Source: Streptomyces sp. GESEQ-35
GTDB taxonomy: Bacteria; Actinomycetota; Actinomycetes; Streptomycetales; Streptomycetaceae
Length of the DNA: 64,000 nucleotides
Reading direction: 5' to 3'
NCBI RefSeq assembly: GCF_017948485.1
Contig: NZ_JAFFSX010000023.1
Coordinates: forward strand, 124,001 to 188,000
How positions within the stretch are numbered: position 1 is the first letter of the stretch; every line of letters begins with the position of its first letter. Position numbers and translations under genes: made by a program. The notes under the pieces are model-generated. The model was not told the origin of the DNA. It saw only the letters and a list, made by a program, of their open reading frames with translations, and did no database searches. Shown piece after piece: positions 1 to 8,746 of the stretch.

Positions 1-115
1 GGAGGGAGTTGCCGAGGGTGTAGCCGAAGCCCGGCTCCAGCGGCTCGATCACGAACCGGGAGCGGAACTCGTCTACGACCTCTTCGGTCAACGAGGGACG
101 CTGAGCAATCAGCAT
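1..115 (-). CDS. rpoA: RNA polymerase alpha subunit, N-terminal fragment
   Basis: The first 38 codons of the alpha subunit, running off the left edge. The translation begins MLIAQRPSLTEEV and reaches the FGYTLGNSLR motif that is nearly invariant at the start of the alpha N-terminal domain, which dimerises to nucleate RNA polymerase assembly. It lies 120 bp downstream of rpsK on the same strand, the usual end of the actinobacterial rpmJ-rpsM-rpsK-rpoA transcript. Only the N-terminus is visible, so nothing can be said of the C-terminal domain. Confidence 0.93.
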   Translation of the reverse strand, partial: MLIAQRPSLTEEVVDEFRSRFVIEPLEPGFGYTLGNSL

Positions 116-235
116 GTTGCGATCCTTCAGTCATGGGCGCCCGCTATTTGACGCCCTACTGCTACTGCAAGGGTACGGGCGATACGCCTCCGAAGAGCCG
201 TACCGCCCGAAAGCCCAAAAACTACCGGCCGTGCG

Positions 236-640
236 TCAGACGCGGCGGCGCTTCGGCGGACGGCAGCCGTTGTGCGGGGTCGGGGTGACGTCCTGGATGG
301 AGCCGACCTCAAGACCGGTCGCCTGGAGCGAACGGATGGCGGTCTCACGACCGGAACCCGGGCCCTTGACGAACACGTCGACCTTGCGCATGCCGTGCTC
401 CTGGGCGCGGCGGGCAGCCGACTCGGCGGCCATCTGCGCGGCGAACGGCGTGGACTTCCGGGAGCCCTTGAAGCCGACGTGGCCGGCGGAGGCCCAGGAG
501 ATCACGTTGCCGGACGGGTCCGTGATGGAGACGATCGTGTTGTTGAACGTGCTCTTGATGTGCGCGTGGCCGTGAGCGACGTTCTTCTTTTCCTTGCGGC
601 GCACCTTCTTGGCAGCGCCCTGACGACCCTTGGGGGGCAT
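236..640 (-). CDS. rpsK: 30S ribosomal protein S11
   Basis: 134 aa, full length. S11 sits on the 30S platform near the mRNA exit and 16S rRNA helix 45. The signature HIKSTFNNTIVSITD near the N-terminus and the basic ending CRPPKRRRV are clear. It lies 69 bp downstream of rpsM and upstream of rpoA, the standard alpha-operon order. Confidence 0.97.
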   Translation of the reverse strand: MPPKGRQGAAKKVRRKEKKNVAHGHAHIKSTFNNTIVSITDPSGNVISWASAGHVGFKGSRKSTPFAAQMAAESAARRAQEHGMRKVDVFVKGPGSGRETAIRSLQATGLEVGSIQDVTPTPHNGCRPPKRRRV

Positions 641-709
641 CTATAACTCCTACGGGGAGGTGGTCGGTCCTACAGCGAAGACCGCTGATGAAGCGTTGTC
701 CGCTGCGGA

Positions 710-1090
710 CTACTTCTTGCCCGGCTTCTTCTTACCGGCGATGGCGCGACGCGGGCCCTTGCGGGTACGAGCGTTCGTGCTGGTGCGCTGACCGCGGACG
801 GGCAGACCACGACGGTGACGGAGGCCCTGGTAGCAGCCGATCTCCACCTTGCGGCGAATGTCGGCCTGGACCTCACGACGGAGGTCACCCTCGGTCTTGA
901 TGTTGTTGTCCACGTACTCGCGGATCGCGACGAGCTGCTCCTCGGAGAGGTCGCGAACACGGGTGTTCGGGTCGATGCCCGTTTCCGCCAGCGTGAGCTG
1001 CGAAAGCGTCCGGCCGATGCCGAACACGTAGGTCAGGGCGACCTCCACGCGCTTTTCGCGCGGGATGTCAACACCGGAAACGCGTGCCAT
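710..1090 (-). CDS. rpsM: 30S ribosomal protein S13
   Basis: 126 aa, full length. S13 is a 30S head protein that contacts the P-site tRNA and the 50S A-site finger. It begins MARVSGVDIPREKRVEVALT and carries the conserved HRRGLPVRGQRT segment and a lysine-rich C-terminal tail that reaches the P site. It lies between rpmJ and rpsK. Confidence 0.97.
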   Translation of the reverse strand: MARVSGVDIPREKRVEVALTYVFGIGRTLSQLTLAETGIDPNTRVRDLSEEQLVAIREYVDNNIKTEGDLRREVQADIRRKVEIGCYQGLRHRRGLPVRGQRTSTNARTRKGPRRAIAGKKKPGKK

Positions 1091-1313
1091 TCAATGGCTC
1101 CAGTTGTCGTTCGGAGGTCTGACGCGGAACCGACTCCCAGCCGCCGGCCTCTTCACGCTGTTCAAAAGATGCAGCCAAAGATTAGGTACGAACTGGGTCC
1201 CCGGCCTCCGACCGGGGGTATCAGGCCTGATGAGTCTCAGCCCTGGATTCCGCGTATGAACATGTACTGCTTACGTCGCGCGAAGTCTGCGGATGCAGAG
1301 GTTCGGTCTTGCG

Positions 1314-1427
1314 TCAGCCCTGGCGCTGCTTGTGGCGCGGGTTCTCGCAGATGACCATGACCCGACCGTGACGGCGGATCACCCTGCACTTGTCGCAGAT
1401 CTTCTTGACGCTCGGCTTGACCTTCAT
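1314..1427 (-). CDS. rpmJ: 50S ribosomal protein L36 (zinc-binding form)
   Basis: 37 aa. Translating the minus strand gives MKVKPSVKKICDKCRVIRRH and then a C-terminal ENPRHKQRQG. The C-x2-C pair plus a further Cys and His make this the zinc-ribbon (C+) form. Many Streptomyces also carry a Cys-less, Zur-controlled paralogue elsewhere. It sits between infA and rpsM as in most actinobacteria, with a GAGAACCTCACCA leader just before the ATG. Confidence 0.95.
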   Translation of the reverse strand: MKVKPSVKKICDKCRVIRRHGRVMVICENPRHKQRQG

Positions 1428-1484
1428 TGGTGAGGTTCTCCGGGTCAGTGCCACCACCCCGGCGAGCCGGGGCACAGGCAAGAT

Positions 1485-1706
1485 CTACTTGTAGCGGTAG
1501 ACGATCCGGCCACGCGTCAGGTCGTACGGAGACAACTCCACCACGACCCGGTCGTCAGGGAGGATGCGGATGTAGTGCATACGCATCTTGCCGCTGATAT
1601 GTGCCAGGACCTGGTGGCCGTTCTGGAGCTCGACCTTGAACATGGCGTTCGGAAGAGACTCAACGACAGTGCCCTCGATCTCGATGGCACCTTGCTTCTT
1701 GGCCAC
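1485..1706 (-). CDS. infA: Translation initiation factor IF-1
   Basis: 73 aa, a single S1-type OB fold covering the whole protein (MAKKQGAIEIEGTVVESLPN, then HISGKMRMHYIRILPGD-like). IF-1 occupies the 30S A site during initiation. It is 57 bp upstream of rpmJ. A 251-bp gap separates it from map, so infA-rpmJ-rpsM-rpsK-rpoA probably has its own promoter. Confidence 0.97.
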   Translation of the reverse strand: MAKKQGAIEIEGTVVESLPNAMFKVELQNGHQVLAHISGKMRMHYIRILPDDRVVVELSPYDLTRGRIVYRYK

Positions 1707-1866
1707 GCTTCGCCCTTCGAATCGACTACCTTGATCGACTCCCTTGCGGGGCGCATGCAGGCATGCGGGTGCACGAGAGCCGACGAGTCAGTCTACGTCA
1801 GCGCACCCGGAAAGACGAATCGTGGAAGTCTGCCCCGGCAGGCAGATCATTAAGCGCCCGGGACTG

Positions 1867-1926
1867 AAGCGCCCCGTAAGGGGCGCGGGGAACTGCGCGA
1901 CAAGCCCCCACCGGGCTGCGGTCGCC
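1867..1926. repeat. Streptomyces interspersed GGGGAACTGCGCGAC repeat
   Basis: In the 251-bp map-infA gap. It holds GCGCCCC-GTAA-GGGGCGC, a 7-bp inverted repeat, followed by GGGGAACTGCGCGAC and a C-rich stretch. I recognise this from memory as a very common intergenic repeat of Streptomyces genomes, often placed after genes. Here it lies just downstream of map and could act as a transcription end signal. A degenerate relative occurs at 48376-48411. Confidence 0.6.
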
Positions 1927-1957
1927 ACACAACAGGAACCCGCCCCCCATTGGGCGC

Positions 1958-2794
1958 TCAGCCCAGCGGATCCGGAGCAGCAACGACCCCGTACTCAGCC
2001 AATTTCGCCCGCCCCCCGTCGGGAGACGTCAGCACCAGCGGCCCCTGCTCGGTCAGCGCGACGGAGTGCTCCCAGTGGGACGACCACGTACCGTCCGTGG
2101 TGACAACCGTCCAGTCGTCCGCGAGGACCTCGGTCTTCGGGGTGCCCAGGGACACCATCGGCTCGATGGCAAGGCAGAACCCGGGCACCAGCTTCGGCCC
2201 CTTGCCGCGCCGCTTCTCGACGTAGTTCAGCAGATGCGGGTCCATGTGCATCTCCGTGCCGATGCCATGACCGCCGTAGTCCTCGATGATCCCGTACCGC
2301 CCGCCGCCGGGCTTGGGCTGCCGGCGGATGTACGTCTCGATGGCACGGGAGACGTCCACAAGACGGGACCCCTGCTTCATCGCCGCGATGCCGGCCCACA
2401 TCGACTCCTCCGTCACCCGGGAGAGCTCGACCAGTTCCGGAGCATGACCGGAGCCGACGAAGACGGTGTAGGCCGCGTCACCGTGCCAGCCCTCGATGAT
2501 CGCGCCGGCGTCGACGGAGATGATGTCGCCGTCCTTGAGGACGACCTCGTCGGACGGGATGCCGTGGACCACGACCTCGTTCACGGAGGTGCAGATGGTG
2601 GCCGGGAAGCCGCCGTACCCGAGGAAGTTCGACTTCGCTCCGTGCTCCGCGAGGACCTTCCGCGCGACCTCGTCCAAGTCCTTCGTGGAGGCACCCGGCA
2701 CAGCCGCCTCCCGCGTCGCCGCGTGAATCGCGGCAACGACCAGCCCCGCCTCACGCATCTTGGCGATCTGCTCAGGGGACTTGATCTGGACCAT
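1958..2794 (-). CDS. map: Methionine aminopeptidase, type I
   Basis: 278 aa. It removes the initiator Met from nascent proteins. The pita-bread fold residues are present: the two metal Asp in DAGAIIEGWHGDAAY, the His in GHGIGTEMH, and the two metal Glu in AIEPMVS and HWEHSVALTE. It is the last gene of a secY-adk-map cluster. A 134-bp gap separates it from adk. Streptomyces usually encode more than one Map; this is the one linked to secY. Confidence 0.95.
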   Translation of the reverse strand: MVQIKSPEQIAKMREAGLVVAAIHAATREAAVPGASTKDLDEVARKVLAEHGAKSNFLGYGGFPATICTSVNEVVVHGIPSDEVVLKDGDIISVDAGAIIEGWHGDAAYTVFVGSGHAPELVELSRVTEESMWAGIAAMKQGSRLVDVSRAIETYIRRQPKPGGGRYGIIEDYGGHGIGTEMHMDPHLLNYVEKRRGKGPKLVPGFCLAIEPMVSLGTPKTEVLADDWTVVTTDGTWSSHWEHSVALTEQGPLVLTSPDGGRAKLAEYGVVAAPDPLG

Positions 2795-2928
2795 GGCGGC
2801 GGGGGCCTTTCTGGAACGGGGAGAAAAGGGGCTGCTCCAACAACCATACGTGCGCGGTCTGCGTCCGCTCTCACGCAGGAGCCGCGGCCCCCCGACAGGG
2901 AACCGCGGCTACAGCAACGTACGAATGA

Positions 2929-3591
2929 CTACTTCTCGACGCCCTCGCGCTTCAGCGCTTCCAGCGCGCGACCGGTGACCTCGTCCACCGGGCCCATCGC
3001 GTTGATCGTCACGACCAGGCCCTGCGTCTTGTAGTAGTCGATGATCGGCTCGGTCTGCGTGTGGTAGACCTCGAGTCGCTTACGAACCGTGTCCTCGGAG
3101 TCGTCGTCGCGCTGGTACAGCTCGCCGCCGCAGACGTCGCAGACACCGGCCTGCTTCGGCGGGCTGTACGTCACATGGAACACATGCGCGGAGTCCCTGC
3201 GGCAGATCCGCCGCCCGGCGATCCGCTTCACGACCTCTTCCTCGGGTGCTTCGAGGTCCAGGACCGCGTCCAGCTTGACGTCCTCGGTCTCCAGGACCTC
3301 GTCCAGCGCCTCGGCCTGCGAAACATTGCGCGGGAAGCCGTCGAGCAGGAAGCCGTTCTCCGCGTCGGGCTGCTCCATGCGGTCCTTGGCCATCGCGATG
3401 GTGACCTCGTCCGGGACCAGGTTGCCGGCGTCCATGTAGGACTTCGCGAGTTTGCCGAGCTCCGTCTGCTGGCTGATGTTCGCGCGGAAAAGGTCGCCCG
3501 TGGAGATGTGCGGGATGCGCAGCTTCTCGGCAAGGCGCGAGGCCTGCGTACCCTTACCGGCGCCCGGCGGCCCGACGAGGACGATTCGCAT
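2929..3591 (-). CDS. adk: Adenylate kinase
   Basis: 220 aa, catalysing ATP + AMP to 2 ADP. The P-loop GPPGAGKGTQA is at residues 7-17. The NMP site (STGDLFR) follows, then LLDGFPRN and a long LID. The LID has CRRD and CDVC pairs, so it may bind a metal in the manner of Gram-positive enzymes. The start ATG overlaps the secY stop (TGATG), indicating translational coupling. Confidence 0.97.
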   Translation of the reverse strand: MRIVLVGPPGAGKGTQASRLAEKLRIPHISTGDLFRANISQQTELGKLAKSYMDAGNLVPDEVTIAMAKDRMEQPDAENGFLLDGFPRNVSQAEALDEVLETEDVKLDAVLDLEAPEEEVVKRIAGRRICRRDSAHVFHVTYSPPKQAGVCDVCGGELYQRDDDSEDTVRKRLEVYHTQTEPIIDYYKTQGLVVTINAMGPVDEVTGRALEALKREGVEK

Positions 3592-4904
3592 CAGCGGAGG
3601 AACCCTTCGTAATTGCGCTGCTGGAGCTGGCTCTCGATCTGCTTCACCGTCTCGAGACCGACACCCACGATGATCAGGATGCTGGTACCGCCGAAGGGGA
3701 AGCTCTGGTTTGCCCCGAAACCAGCCAACGCCACTGTCGGGACGAGAGCGATCAGACCCAGATACAGCGAACCCGGCCAGGTGATCCGATTGAGTACGTA
3801 ACTCAGGTACTCAGCGGTCGGTCGGCCAGCCCGGATGCCCGGGATGAAGCCACCATACTTCTTCATGTTGTCGGCTACTTCTTCGGGGTTGAAGGAGATA
3901 GCCACGTAGAAGAACGCGAAGAACACGATGAGCAAGAAGTACATCGTGATGTAAATCGGGTGGTCGCCCTTCACCAGGTGTGACTCGATCCACGTCTTCC
4001 AGCTCGAGTTGCCACCGGAGAACTGAGCGATCAGCGCCGGGATGTAGAGAAGTGACGACGCGAAGATGACGGGAATCACACCCGCCTGGTTCACCTTCAA
4101 CGGAATGTAGGTGGATGTACCGCCGTAGGACCGGCGGCCGATCATGCGCTTCGCGTACTGCACCGGGATACGGCGCTGGGCCTGCTCCACGAAGACCACC
4201 AGGCCGACCATGAACAGGCCGACGAGGATGACGGTGCCGAACTCGATCCAGCCGTCGGCCAGGGTGCCCTGCTGCTTGATGGCCCACAGAGCTGACGGGA
4301 ACGTCGCGGCGATCGAGATGAACATCAGGATCGACATGCCGTTGCCGATGCCGCGGTCGGTGATGAGCTCACCGAGCCACATCACGGCGGCCGTACCGGC
4401 GGTCATGGTGATGACCATGGTGATGGTCACGAAGATCGACTGGTCCGGAACGATCTCGCCGGCCACGGGGCAGCCCTGGAAGAGTGCGCCGGTGCGTGCG
4501 GTGGCGACCAGGCCGGTGCCCTGCAGAATGGCCAGTGCCACGGTCAGGTAACGGGTGTACTGCGTGATCTTCGCTGTGCCGGCCGAGCCCTCCTTCTTCA
4601 GGGCCTCGAGCCGCGGGATCACCACCGTCAGCAGCTGCAGGATGATGCTCGCGGTGATGTACGGCATGATGCCGAGCGCGAAGATCGTGATCTGCAGCAA
4701 CGCACCGCCGCTGAACATGTTCACCAGACCGAACAGCCCCTGGTTGCCCTTGGCCACGTCGATACAGGTCTGGACGTTCTGATAGTCGACACCCGGGATC
4801 GGGATGTGCGTACCGATCCGGTACACCACGATGATGCCGAGCGTGAAGAGCAGCTTCTTGCGCAGGTCGGGCGTCTTGAACGCCCGGGCGAACGCGGTGA
4901 GCAC
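3591..4904 (-). CDS. secY: Preprotein translocase subunit SecY
   Basis: 437 aa with ten predicted membrane helices. SecY is the channel core of the Sec translocon and partners SecE, encoded here at 42436-42717. The N-terminus MLTAFARAFKTPDLRKKLLF and the early plug motif IPGVD are typical. The GTG start has an excellent ribosome site, GCAGGAGGCACC. A strong hairpin at 5080-5111 and 243 bp separate it from rplO, so it begins a transcript with adk and probably map. Confidence 0.97.
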   Translation of the reverse strand: MLTAFARAFKTPDLRKKLLFTLGIIVVYRIGTHIPIPGVDYQNVQTCIDVAKGNQGLFGLVNMFSGGALLQITIFALGIMPYITASIILQLLTVVIPRLEALKKEGSAGTAKITQYTRYLTVALAILQGTGLVATARTGALFQGCPVAGEIVPDQSIFVTITMVITMTAGTAAVMWLGELITDRGIGNGMSILMFISIAATFPSALWAIKQQGTLADGWIEFGTVILVGLFMVGLVVFVEQAQRRIPVQYAKRMIGRRSYGGTSTYIPLKVNQAGVIPVIFASSLLYIPALIAQFSGGNSSWKTWIESHLVKGDHPIYITMYFLLIVFFAFFYVAISFNPEEVADNMKKYGGFIPGIRAGRPTAEYLSYVLNRITWPGSLYLGLIALVPTVALAGFGANQSFPFGGTSILIIVGVGLETVKQIESQLQQRNYEGFLR

Positions 4905-4996
4905 GGTGCCTCCTGCGACCCCCGCGCTACTGCGTCAAGGGTGACGGTTGTGAGCTTCCGATGGATAACGACATATGTAACGGTCAACTGCCGCTC

Positions 4997-5020
4997 TGAG
5001 TGCCTCATGCGACGCACTCA
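4997..5020 (-). promoter_or_regulatory. 7-bp stem inverted repeat in the secY upstream region
   Basis: TGAGTGC and GCACTCA are separated by 10 nt, about 93-116 nt upstream of the secY GTG. Just downstream on the transcribed strand is AGTTGACCG, a possible -35. I could not place a convincing -10, so the promoter itself is uncertain. The repeat may be an operator or a leader stem. Confidence 0.3.
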
Positions 5021-5079
5021 GTAAAAGTTGGCAGTGCAGGCCACCTTACCCGCGGGACTGCCACCCTTGGAACGACCAA

Positions 5080-5111
5080 CCGGGGATACCCCATTTGTGG
5101 GGTATCCCCGG
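5080..5111 (-). terminator. Perfect 14-bp hairpin after rplO
   Basis: CCGGGGATACCCCA, loop TTTG, TGGGGTATCCCCGG. The stem is perfect and lies 37 nt beyond the rplO stop, between rplO and secY. The U tract is weak (TTGGTCGTT), which is common in Streptomyces. It splits the spc operon from the secY-adk-map transcript. Confidence 0.8.
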
Positions 5112-5147
5112 TCGGGATCGCTCAAGTCATCGAGACGCCTGTGGTGT

Positions 5148-5603
5148 TCAGACGAGCTCGGTGACGGTGCCGCCGGCGGCGGTGATCTTCTCCTTGGCGG
5201 AGCCGGAGACGGCGTCGACCGTCACCTGAAGCGCCACGGAGATCTCGCCCTGGCCGAGCACCTTGACGAGGCTGTTCTTGCGAACGGCACCCTTGGCGAC
5301 GAGACCCTCGACGGTGACCTCGCCACCCTCCGGGTACAGCGCGGACAGCTTGTCGAGGTTCACGACCTGGAACTCGGTCTTGAACGGGTTCTTGAAGCCC
5401 TTGAGCTTCGGGAGACGCATGTGGAGGGGCATCTGCCCGCCCTCGAAGCGCTCCGGAACCTGGTAGCGGGCCTTGGTGCCCTTGGTACCACGACCGGCCG
5501 TCTTGCCCTTCGACGCCTCACCACGACCGACACGGGTCTTGGCGGTCTTGGCGCCGGGGGCCGGACGGAGGTTGTGGATCTTCAGCGGGTTGTTCTCCGC
5601 CAT
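5148..5603 (-). CDS. rplO: 50S ribosomal protein L15
   Basis: 151 aa. It begins MAENNPLKIHNLRPAPGAKT and has the Gly/Lys-rich GRGEASKGKTAGRGTKG stretch that penetrates 23S rRNA. It is the last gene of the spc operon before the hairpin at 5080-5111, with rpmD 2 nt upstream. Confidence 0.97.
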   Translation of the reverse strand: MAENNPLKIHNLRPAPGAKTAKTRVGRGEASKGKTAGRGTKGTKARYQVPERFEGGQMPLHMRLPKLKGFKNPFKTEFQVVNLDKLSALYPEGGEVTVEGLVAKGAVRKNSLVKVLGQGEISVALQVTVDAVSGSAKEKITAAGGTVTELV

Positions 5604-5605
5604 GA

Positions 5606-5788
5606 TCAGTCGACCTCCTCGACCGTCACGAGGTGGCGGACGGTGTGCACCATGCCGCGGAACTCGGGGCGGTCCTCCTTGACGACCTGCGTGTTGATGC
5701 CCTTGAGACCAAGGGAGCGCAGGGTGTCACGGTGGTTCTGCTTGCTGCCGATGTACGACTTCGTCTGCGTGATCTTGAGCTGTGCCAT
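5606..5788 (-). CDS. rpmD: 50S ribosomal protein L30
   Basis: 60 aa starting MAQLKITQTKSYIGSKQNHR. The open frame continues upstream to 5980, but the ATG at 5788 is the family start and shares one base with the rpsE stop (TAATG). L30 is a small 50S protein near the 5S rRNA side. Confidence 0.96.
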   Translation of the reverse strand: MAQLKITQTKSYIGSKQNHRDTLRSLGLKGINTQVVKEDRPEFRGMVHTVRHLVTVEEVD

Positions 5789-6396
5789 TACGCAGCACCA
5801 GCCCCGGCACGCGCACGCAGCAGAGCCGCGGGAGCGACGTCCTCGAGGGGCAGACCACGGCGGGCCGCGATCTCCTCGGGACGCTGCAGACCCTTCAGGG
5901 CCTCCACGGTCGCGTGCACGATGTTGATCGCGTTCGACGAGCCGAGCGACTTCGACAGGATGTCGTGCACGCCCGCGCACTCGAGCACGGCACGCACCGG
6001 GCCACCGGCGATAACACCGGTACCGGGGGAAGCAGGCTTGAGCAGGACGACGCCCGCAGCCTTCTCGCCCGTGATCGGGTGCGGGATGGTGCCCTGGATA
6101 CGGGGGACCTTGAAGAAGTGCTTCTTGGCCTCCTCAACACCCTTGGCGATGGCGGCCGGCACCTCCTTGGCCTTGCCGTAACCGACACCCACGGTGCCGT
6201 CACCGTCGCCCACTACGACGAGCGCAGTGAAGCTGAAGCGACGACCACCCTTCACAACCTTGGCGACGCGGTTGATCGCGACAACGCGCTCAACGTACGC
6301 GGTCTTCTCGGCGGCAGCTGCGCCGCCGTCACGGCCCTTCCGGTCCCGCCGCTCGCCGCCACCGGCACCGCCACCGCGGCGCTGGGGTCCAGCCAT
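5788..6396 (-). CDS. rpsE: 30S ribosomal protein S5
   Basis: 202 aa. The double-stranded-RNA-binding N-domain (VVAINRVAKVVKGGRRFSF) and the VGVGYGKAKEVP C-domain are intact. S5 influences decoding fidelity. A Gly/Arg-rich N-terminal extension of about 35 residues (GGGAGGGERRDRKGRDGG) precedes the conserved core, as in other Streptomyces. Confidence 0.97.
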   Translation of the reverse strand: MAGPQRRGGGAGGGERRDRKGRDGGAAAAEKTAYVERVVAINRVAKVVKGGRRFSFTALVVVGDGDGTVGVGYGKAKEVPAAIAKGVEEAKKHFFKVPRIQGTIPHPITGEKAAGVVLLKPASPGTGVIAGGPVRAVLECAGVHDILSKSLGSSNAINIVHATVEALKGLQRPEEIAARRGLPLEDVAPAALLRARAGAGAA

Positions 6397-6436
6397 TGGA
6401 ATTACCTCTCTTCGTTTTCCGCTAGCTACGAACGGC

Positions 6437-6820
6437 TCAGAACTTCAAGCCGGCTTCGCGGGCGGCGTCCGCCAGAGCGGCGATGCGCCCGGCGTACTGA
6501 TTGCCACCACGGTCGAATACGACAGCCTCGACACCGGCGGCCTTGGCACGCTCGGCGACCAGGGCGCCGACCTGCTTGGCCTGGGTCGACTTGTCACCCT
6601 CGGCACCGCGGATCGAGGTGTCCAGGGTGGACGCCGACGCCAGGGTGTGACCCTGGATGTCGTCGATCACCTGGGCCACGATGTGGCGGTTGGAGCGGGT
6701 AACGACCAGGCGGGGACGCTCCGCCGTACCGGCGATCCGCTTACGGATCCGGATGTGACGGCGCTTGATCGCGGCGCGCTTGTAGGCGTCGCCCTTCAGG
6801 ATCTTCTGTCCGTATGCCAT
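6437..6820 (-). CDS. rplR: 50S ribosomal protein L18
   Basis: 127 aa. L18 binds 5S rRNA with L5 and L25. The motif RPRLVVTRSNRHIVAQVIDD and the C-terminal VVFDRGGNQYAGRIAALADAAREAGL are canonical. It is 3 nt downstream of rplF. Confidence 0.97.
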   Translation of the reverse strand: MAYGQKILKGDAYKRAAIKRRHIRIRKRIAGTAERPRLVVTRSNRHIVAQVIDDIQGHTLASASTLDTSIRGAEGDKSTQAKQVGALVAERAKAAGVEAVVFDRGGNQYAGRIAALADAAREAGLKF

Positions 6821-6823
6821 GGC

Positions 6824-7363
6824 TTACTTACCCGCCTTTCCGACCTTGCGGCGGATGACTTCGCCCTCGTACTTGACGCCCTTGGCCTTGTACGGGTCGG
6901 GCTTGCGCAGCTTGCGGATGTTGGCCGCAACCTCGCCGACCTTCTGCTTGTCGATGCCCTCGACCGAGAACCGCGTCGGGTTCTCGACCTTGAAGGCGAT
7001 GCCCTCGGGGGCCTCGACCAGGATCGGGTGGCTGTAGCCGAGCGCGAACTCGAGGTTCGAACCCTTGGCGGTCACTCGGTAACCGACACCGCTGATCTCG
7101 AGCTTCTTCACGTAACCCTGGGTCACGCCGGTGATCATGTTCGCCACCAGCGTGCGGGACAGGCCGTGCAGGGCCTTGTTCTGACGCTCGTCGTTGGGGC
7201 GGGTGACGTTCAGAACGCCGTCCTCAGCCTTGGCGATCTCGATCGGCGCGGCAACGGTGTGGCTCAGGGAACCCTTGGGGCCCTTGACCGAGACCGTACG
7301 GCCGTCGATGGTGACGTCCACGCCGGCGGGAACCGTGATGGGGAGCTTGCCAATGCGCGACAT
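6824..7363 (-). CDS. rplF: 50S ribosomal protein L6
   Basis: 179 aa, begins MSRIGKLPITVPAGVDVTID. It has two tandem L6 folds and the signature PDPYKAKGVKYEGE near the C-terminus. L6 lies near the sarcin-ricin loop at the factor-binding site. rpsH is 24 nt upstream. Confidence 0.97.
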   Translation of the reverse strand: MSRIGKLPITVPAGVDVTIDGRTVSVKGPKGSLSHTVAAPIEIAKAEDGVLNVTRPNDERQNKALHGLSRTLVANMITGVTQGYVKKLEISGVGYRVTAKGSNLEFALGYSHPILVEAPEGIAFKVENPTRFSVEGIDKQKVGEVAANIRKLRKPDPYKAKGVKYEGEVIRRKVGKAGK

Positions 7364-7387
7364 AGCTGTTTCCTCCGTTCCCTTCCG

Positions 7388-7786
7388 CTACCAGACGTAG
7401 GCGAGAACTTCTCCGCCTACGCCCTTCTTGCCGGCCTGCTTGTCGGTGAGGAGCCCGTGGGACGTGGAGATGATCGCCACGCCGAGGCCACCGAGCACCT
7501 TGGGCAGGGAGGTGGACTTCGCGTAAACCCGGAGACCGGGCTTGGAGATCCGCTTGATGCCCGCGATGGAGCGCTCACGGTTCGGGCCGAACTTCAGCTC
7601 GAGAACGAGGTTCTTGCCGACCTCGGCGTCCTCGACCTTCCAGCCCGTGATGAAGCCCTCCTGCTGGAGGATCTCCGCGATGTGCGACTTGATCTTCGAT
7701 GCCGGCATCGTCACGGAGTCGTGGTATGCCGAGTTCGCGTTCCGCAGACGCGTAAGCATGTCTGCGATCGGATCAGTCATGGTCAT
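7388..7786 (-). CDS. rpsH: 30S ribosomal protein S8
   Basis: 132 aa from MTMTDPIADMLTRLRNAN. The open frame reaches 7831, but the extra 15 residues are not part of the family. S8 binds central-domain 16S rRNA and is the translational autoregulator of the spc operon in E. coli; no matching mRNA target was established here. The C-terminal VGGEVLAYVW is canonical. Confidence 0.96.
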   Translation of the reverse strand: MTMTDPIADMLTRLRNANSAYHDSVTMPASKIKSHIAEILQQEGFITGWKVEDAEVGKNLVLELKFGPNRERSIAGIKRISKPGLRVYAKSTSLPKVLGGLGVAIISTSHGLLTDKQAGKKGVGGEVLAYVW

Positions 7787-7997
7787 GAATTGGCCTTCGG
7801 CCTCTCTCGCCGGGGTTTCCTGGTGCGCCATCCCTCTCCCCGATCCGAGACGGGACGGGTGCGGCGCGGTGGACCTACGGCGTAGTAAGTCGTATGGGCG
7901 TCAGGCGCCCAACCCCCCAAGCCTAAGCCATGGAGAGGTGGGCTCCTGACACTGCCCTTTACTTACCGAGAGCTTCCGGAATCCCTTATTTGGGGGA

Positions 7998-8183
7998 TTA
8001 CCAGGAGCTCTTGGTCACGCCCGGCAGCTCGCCACGGTGAGCCATCTCACGAAGGCACACACGGCAGAGGCCGAACTTGCGGTACACGGAGTGCGGACGG
8101 CCGCAGCGCTGGCAGCGCGTGTAGCCACGTACACCGAACTTGGGCTTACGAGCAGCCTTGGCAATCAGAGCCTTCTTCGCCAT
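7998..8183 (-). CDS. rpsZ: 30S ribosomal protein S14, zinc-binding type Z
   Basis: 61 aa. Cys24-x2-Cys27 and Cys40-x2-Cys43 form the zinc ribbon (TRCQRCGRP, LCRVCLREM). This is the short C+ form, distinct from the longer Cys-less S14 often found in a Zur-regulated cluster elsewhere. It lies between rplE and rpsH, with a 211-bp gap before rpsH that may hold a processing or promoter signal. Confidence 0.97.
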   Translation of the reverse strand: MAKKALIAKAARKPKFGVRGYTRCQRCGRPHSVYRKFGLCRVCLREMAHRGELPGVTKSSW

Positions 8184-8188
8184 CTCGC

Positions 8189-8746
8189 TTACGCCTCCTT
8201 GAAGGGGAAGCCGAGGTGACGGAGAAGGGCACGGCCCTCAGCGTCGTTGGTCGCCGTGGTGACCACGGTGATGTCCATACCCCGGACGCGGTCGATCTTG
8301 TCCTGGTCGATCTCGTGGAACATGACCTGCTCCGTGAGACCGAAGGTGTAGTTGCCACGGCCGTCGAACTGCTTGGGGGACAGACCACGGAAGTCGCGGA
8401 TGCGCGGCAGCGCGAGCGACAGGGTGCGGTCCAGGAACTCCCACATGCGGTCGCCACGGAGCGTGACGTGGGCACCGATCGGCTGACCCTCACGCAGCTT
8501 GAACTGCGCGATGGACTTGCGGGCCTTGGTGACGGCCGGCTTCTGACCGGTGATCGTGGTGAGGTCGCGGATGGCGCCGTCGATCAGCTTGGAGTCGCGG
8601 GCGGCGTCGCCCACACCCATGTTGACCACGATCTTGACGAGGCCGGGGATCTGCATGACGTTCTCGTAGGAGAACTCCTCACGCAGCTTGCCCGCGATCT
8701 CCTCGCGGTACTTCGTCTTCAGACGCGGAGTCGTGGTGGTAGTCAT
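8189..8746 (-). CDS. rplE: 50S ribosomal protein L5
   Basis: 185 aa. L5 binds 5S rRNA and contacts the P-site tRNA. Motifs VVNMGVGDA and DFRGLSPKQFDGRGNY are intact. The ATG shares one base with the rplX stop (TGATG), so the two are translationally coupled. Confidence 0.97.
   Translation of the reverse strand: MTTTTTPRLKTKYREEIAGKLREEFSYENVMQIPGLVKIVVNMGVGDAARDSKLIDGAIRDLTTITGQKPAVTKARKSIAQFKLREGQPIGAHVTLRGDRMWEFLDRTLSLALPRIRDFRGLSPKQFDGRGNYTFGLTEQVMFHEIDQDKIDRVRGMDITVVTTATNDAEGRALLRHLGFPFKEA

Noticed and set aside
7787..7997. Possible promoter or terminator in the rpsZ-rpsH gap
   Set aside because: No hairpin or promoter pair convinced me; only the length of the gap is unusual.
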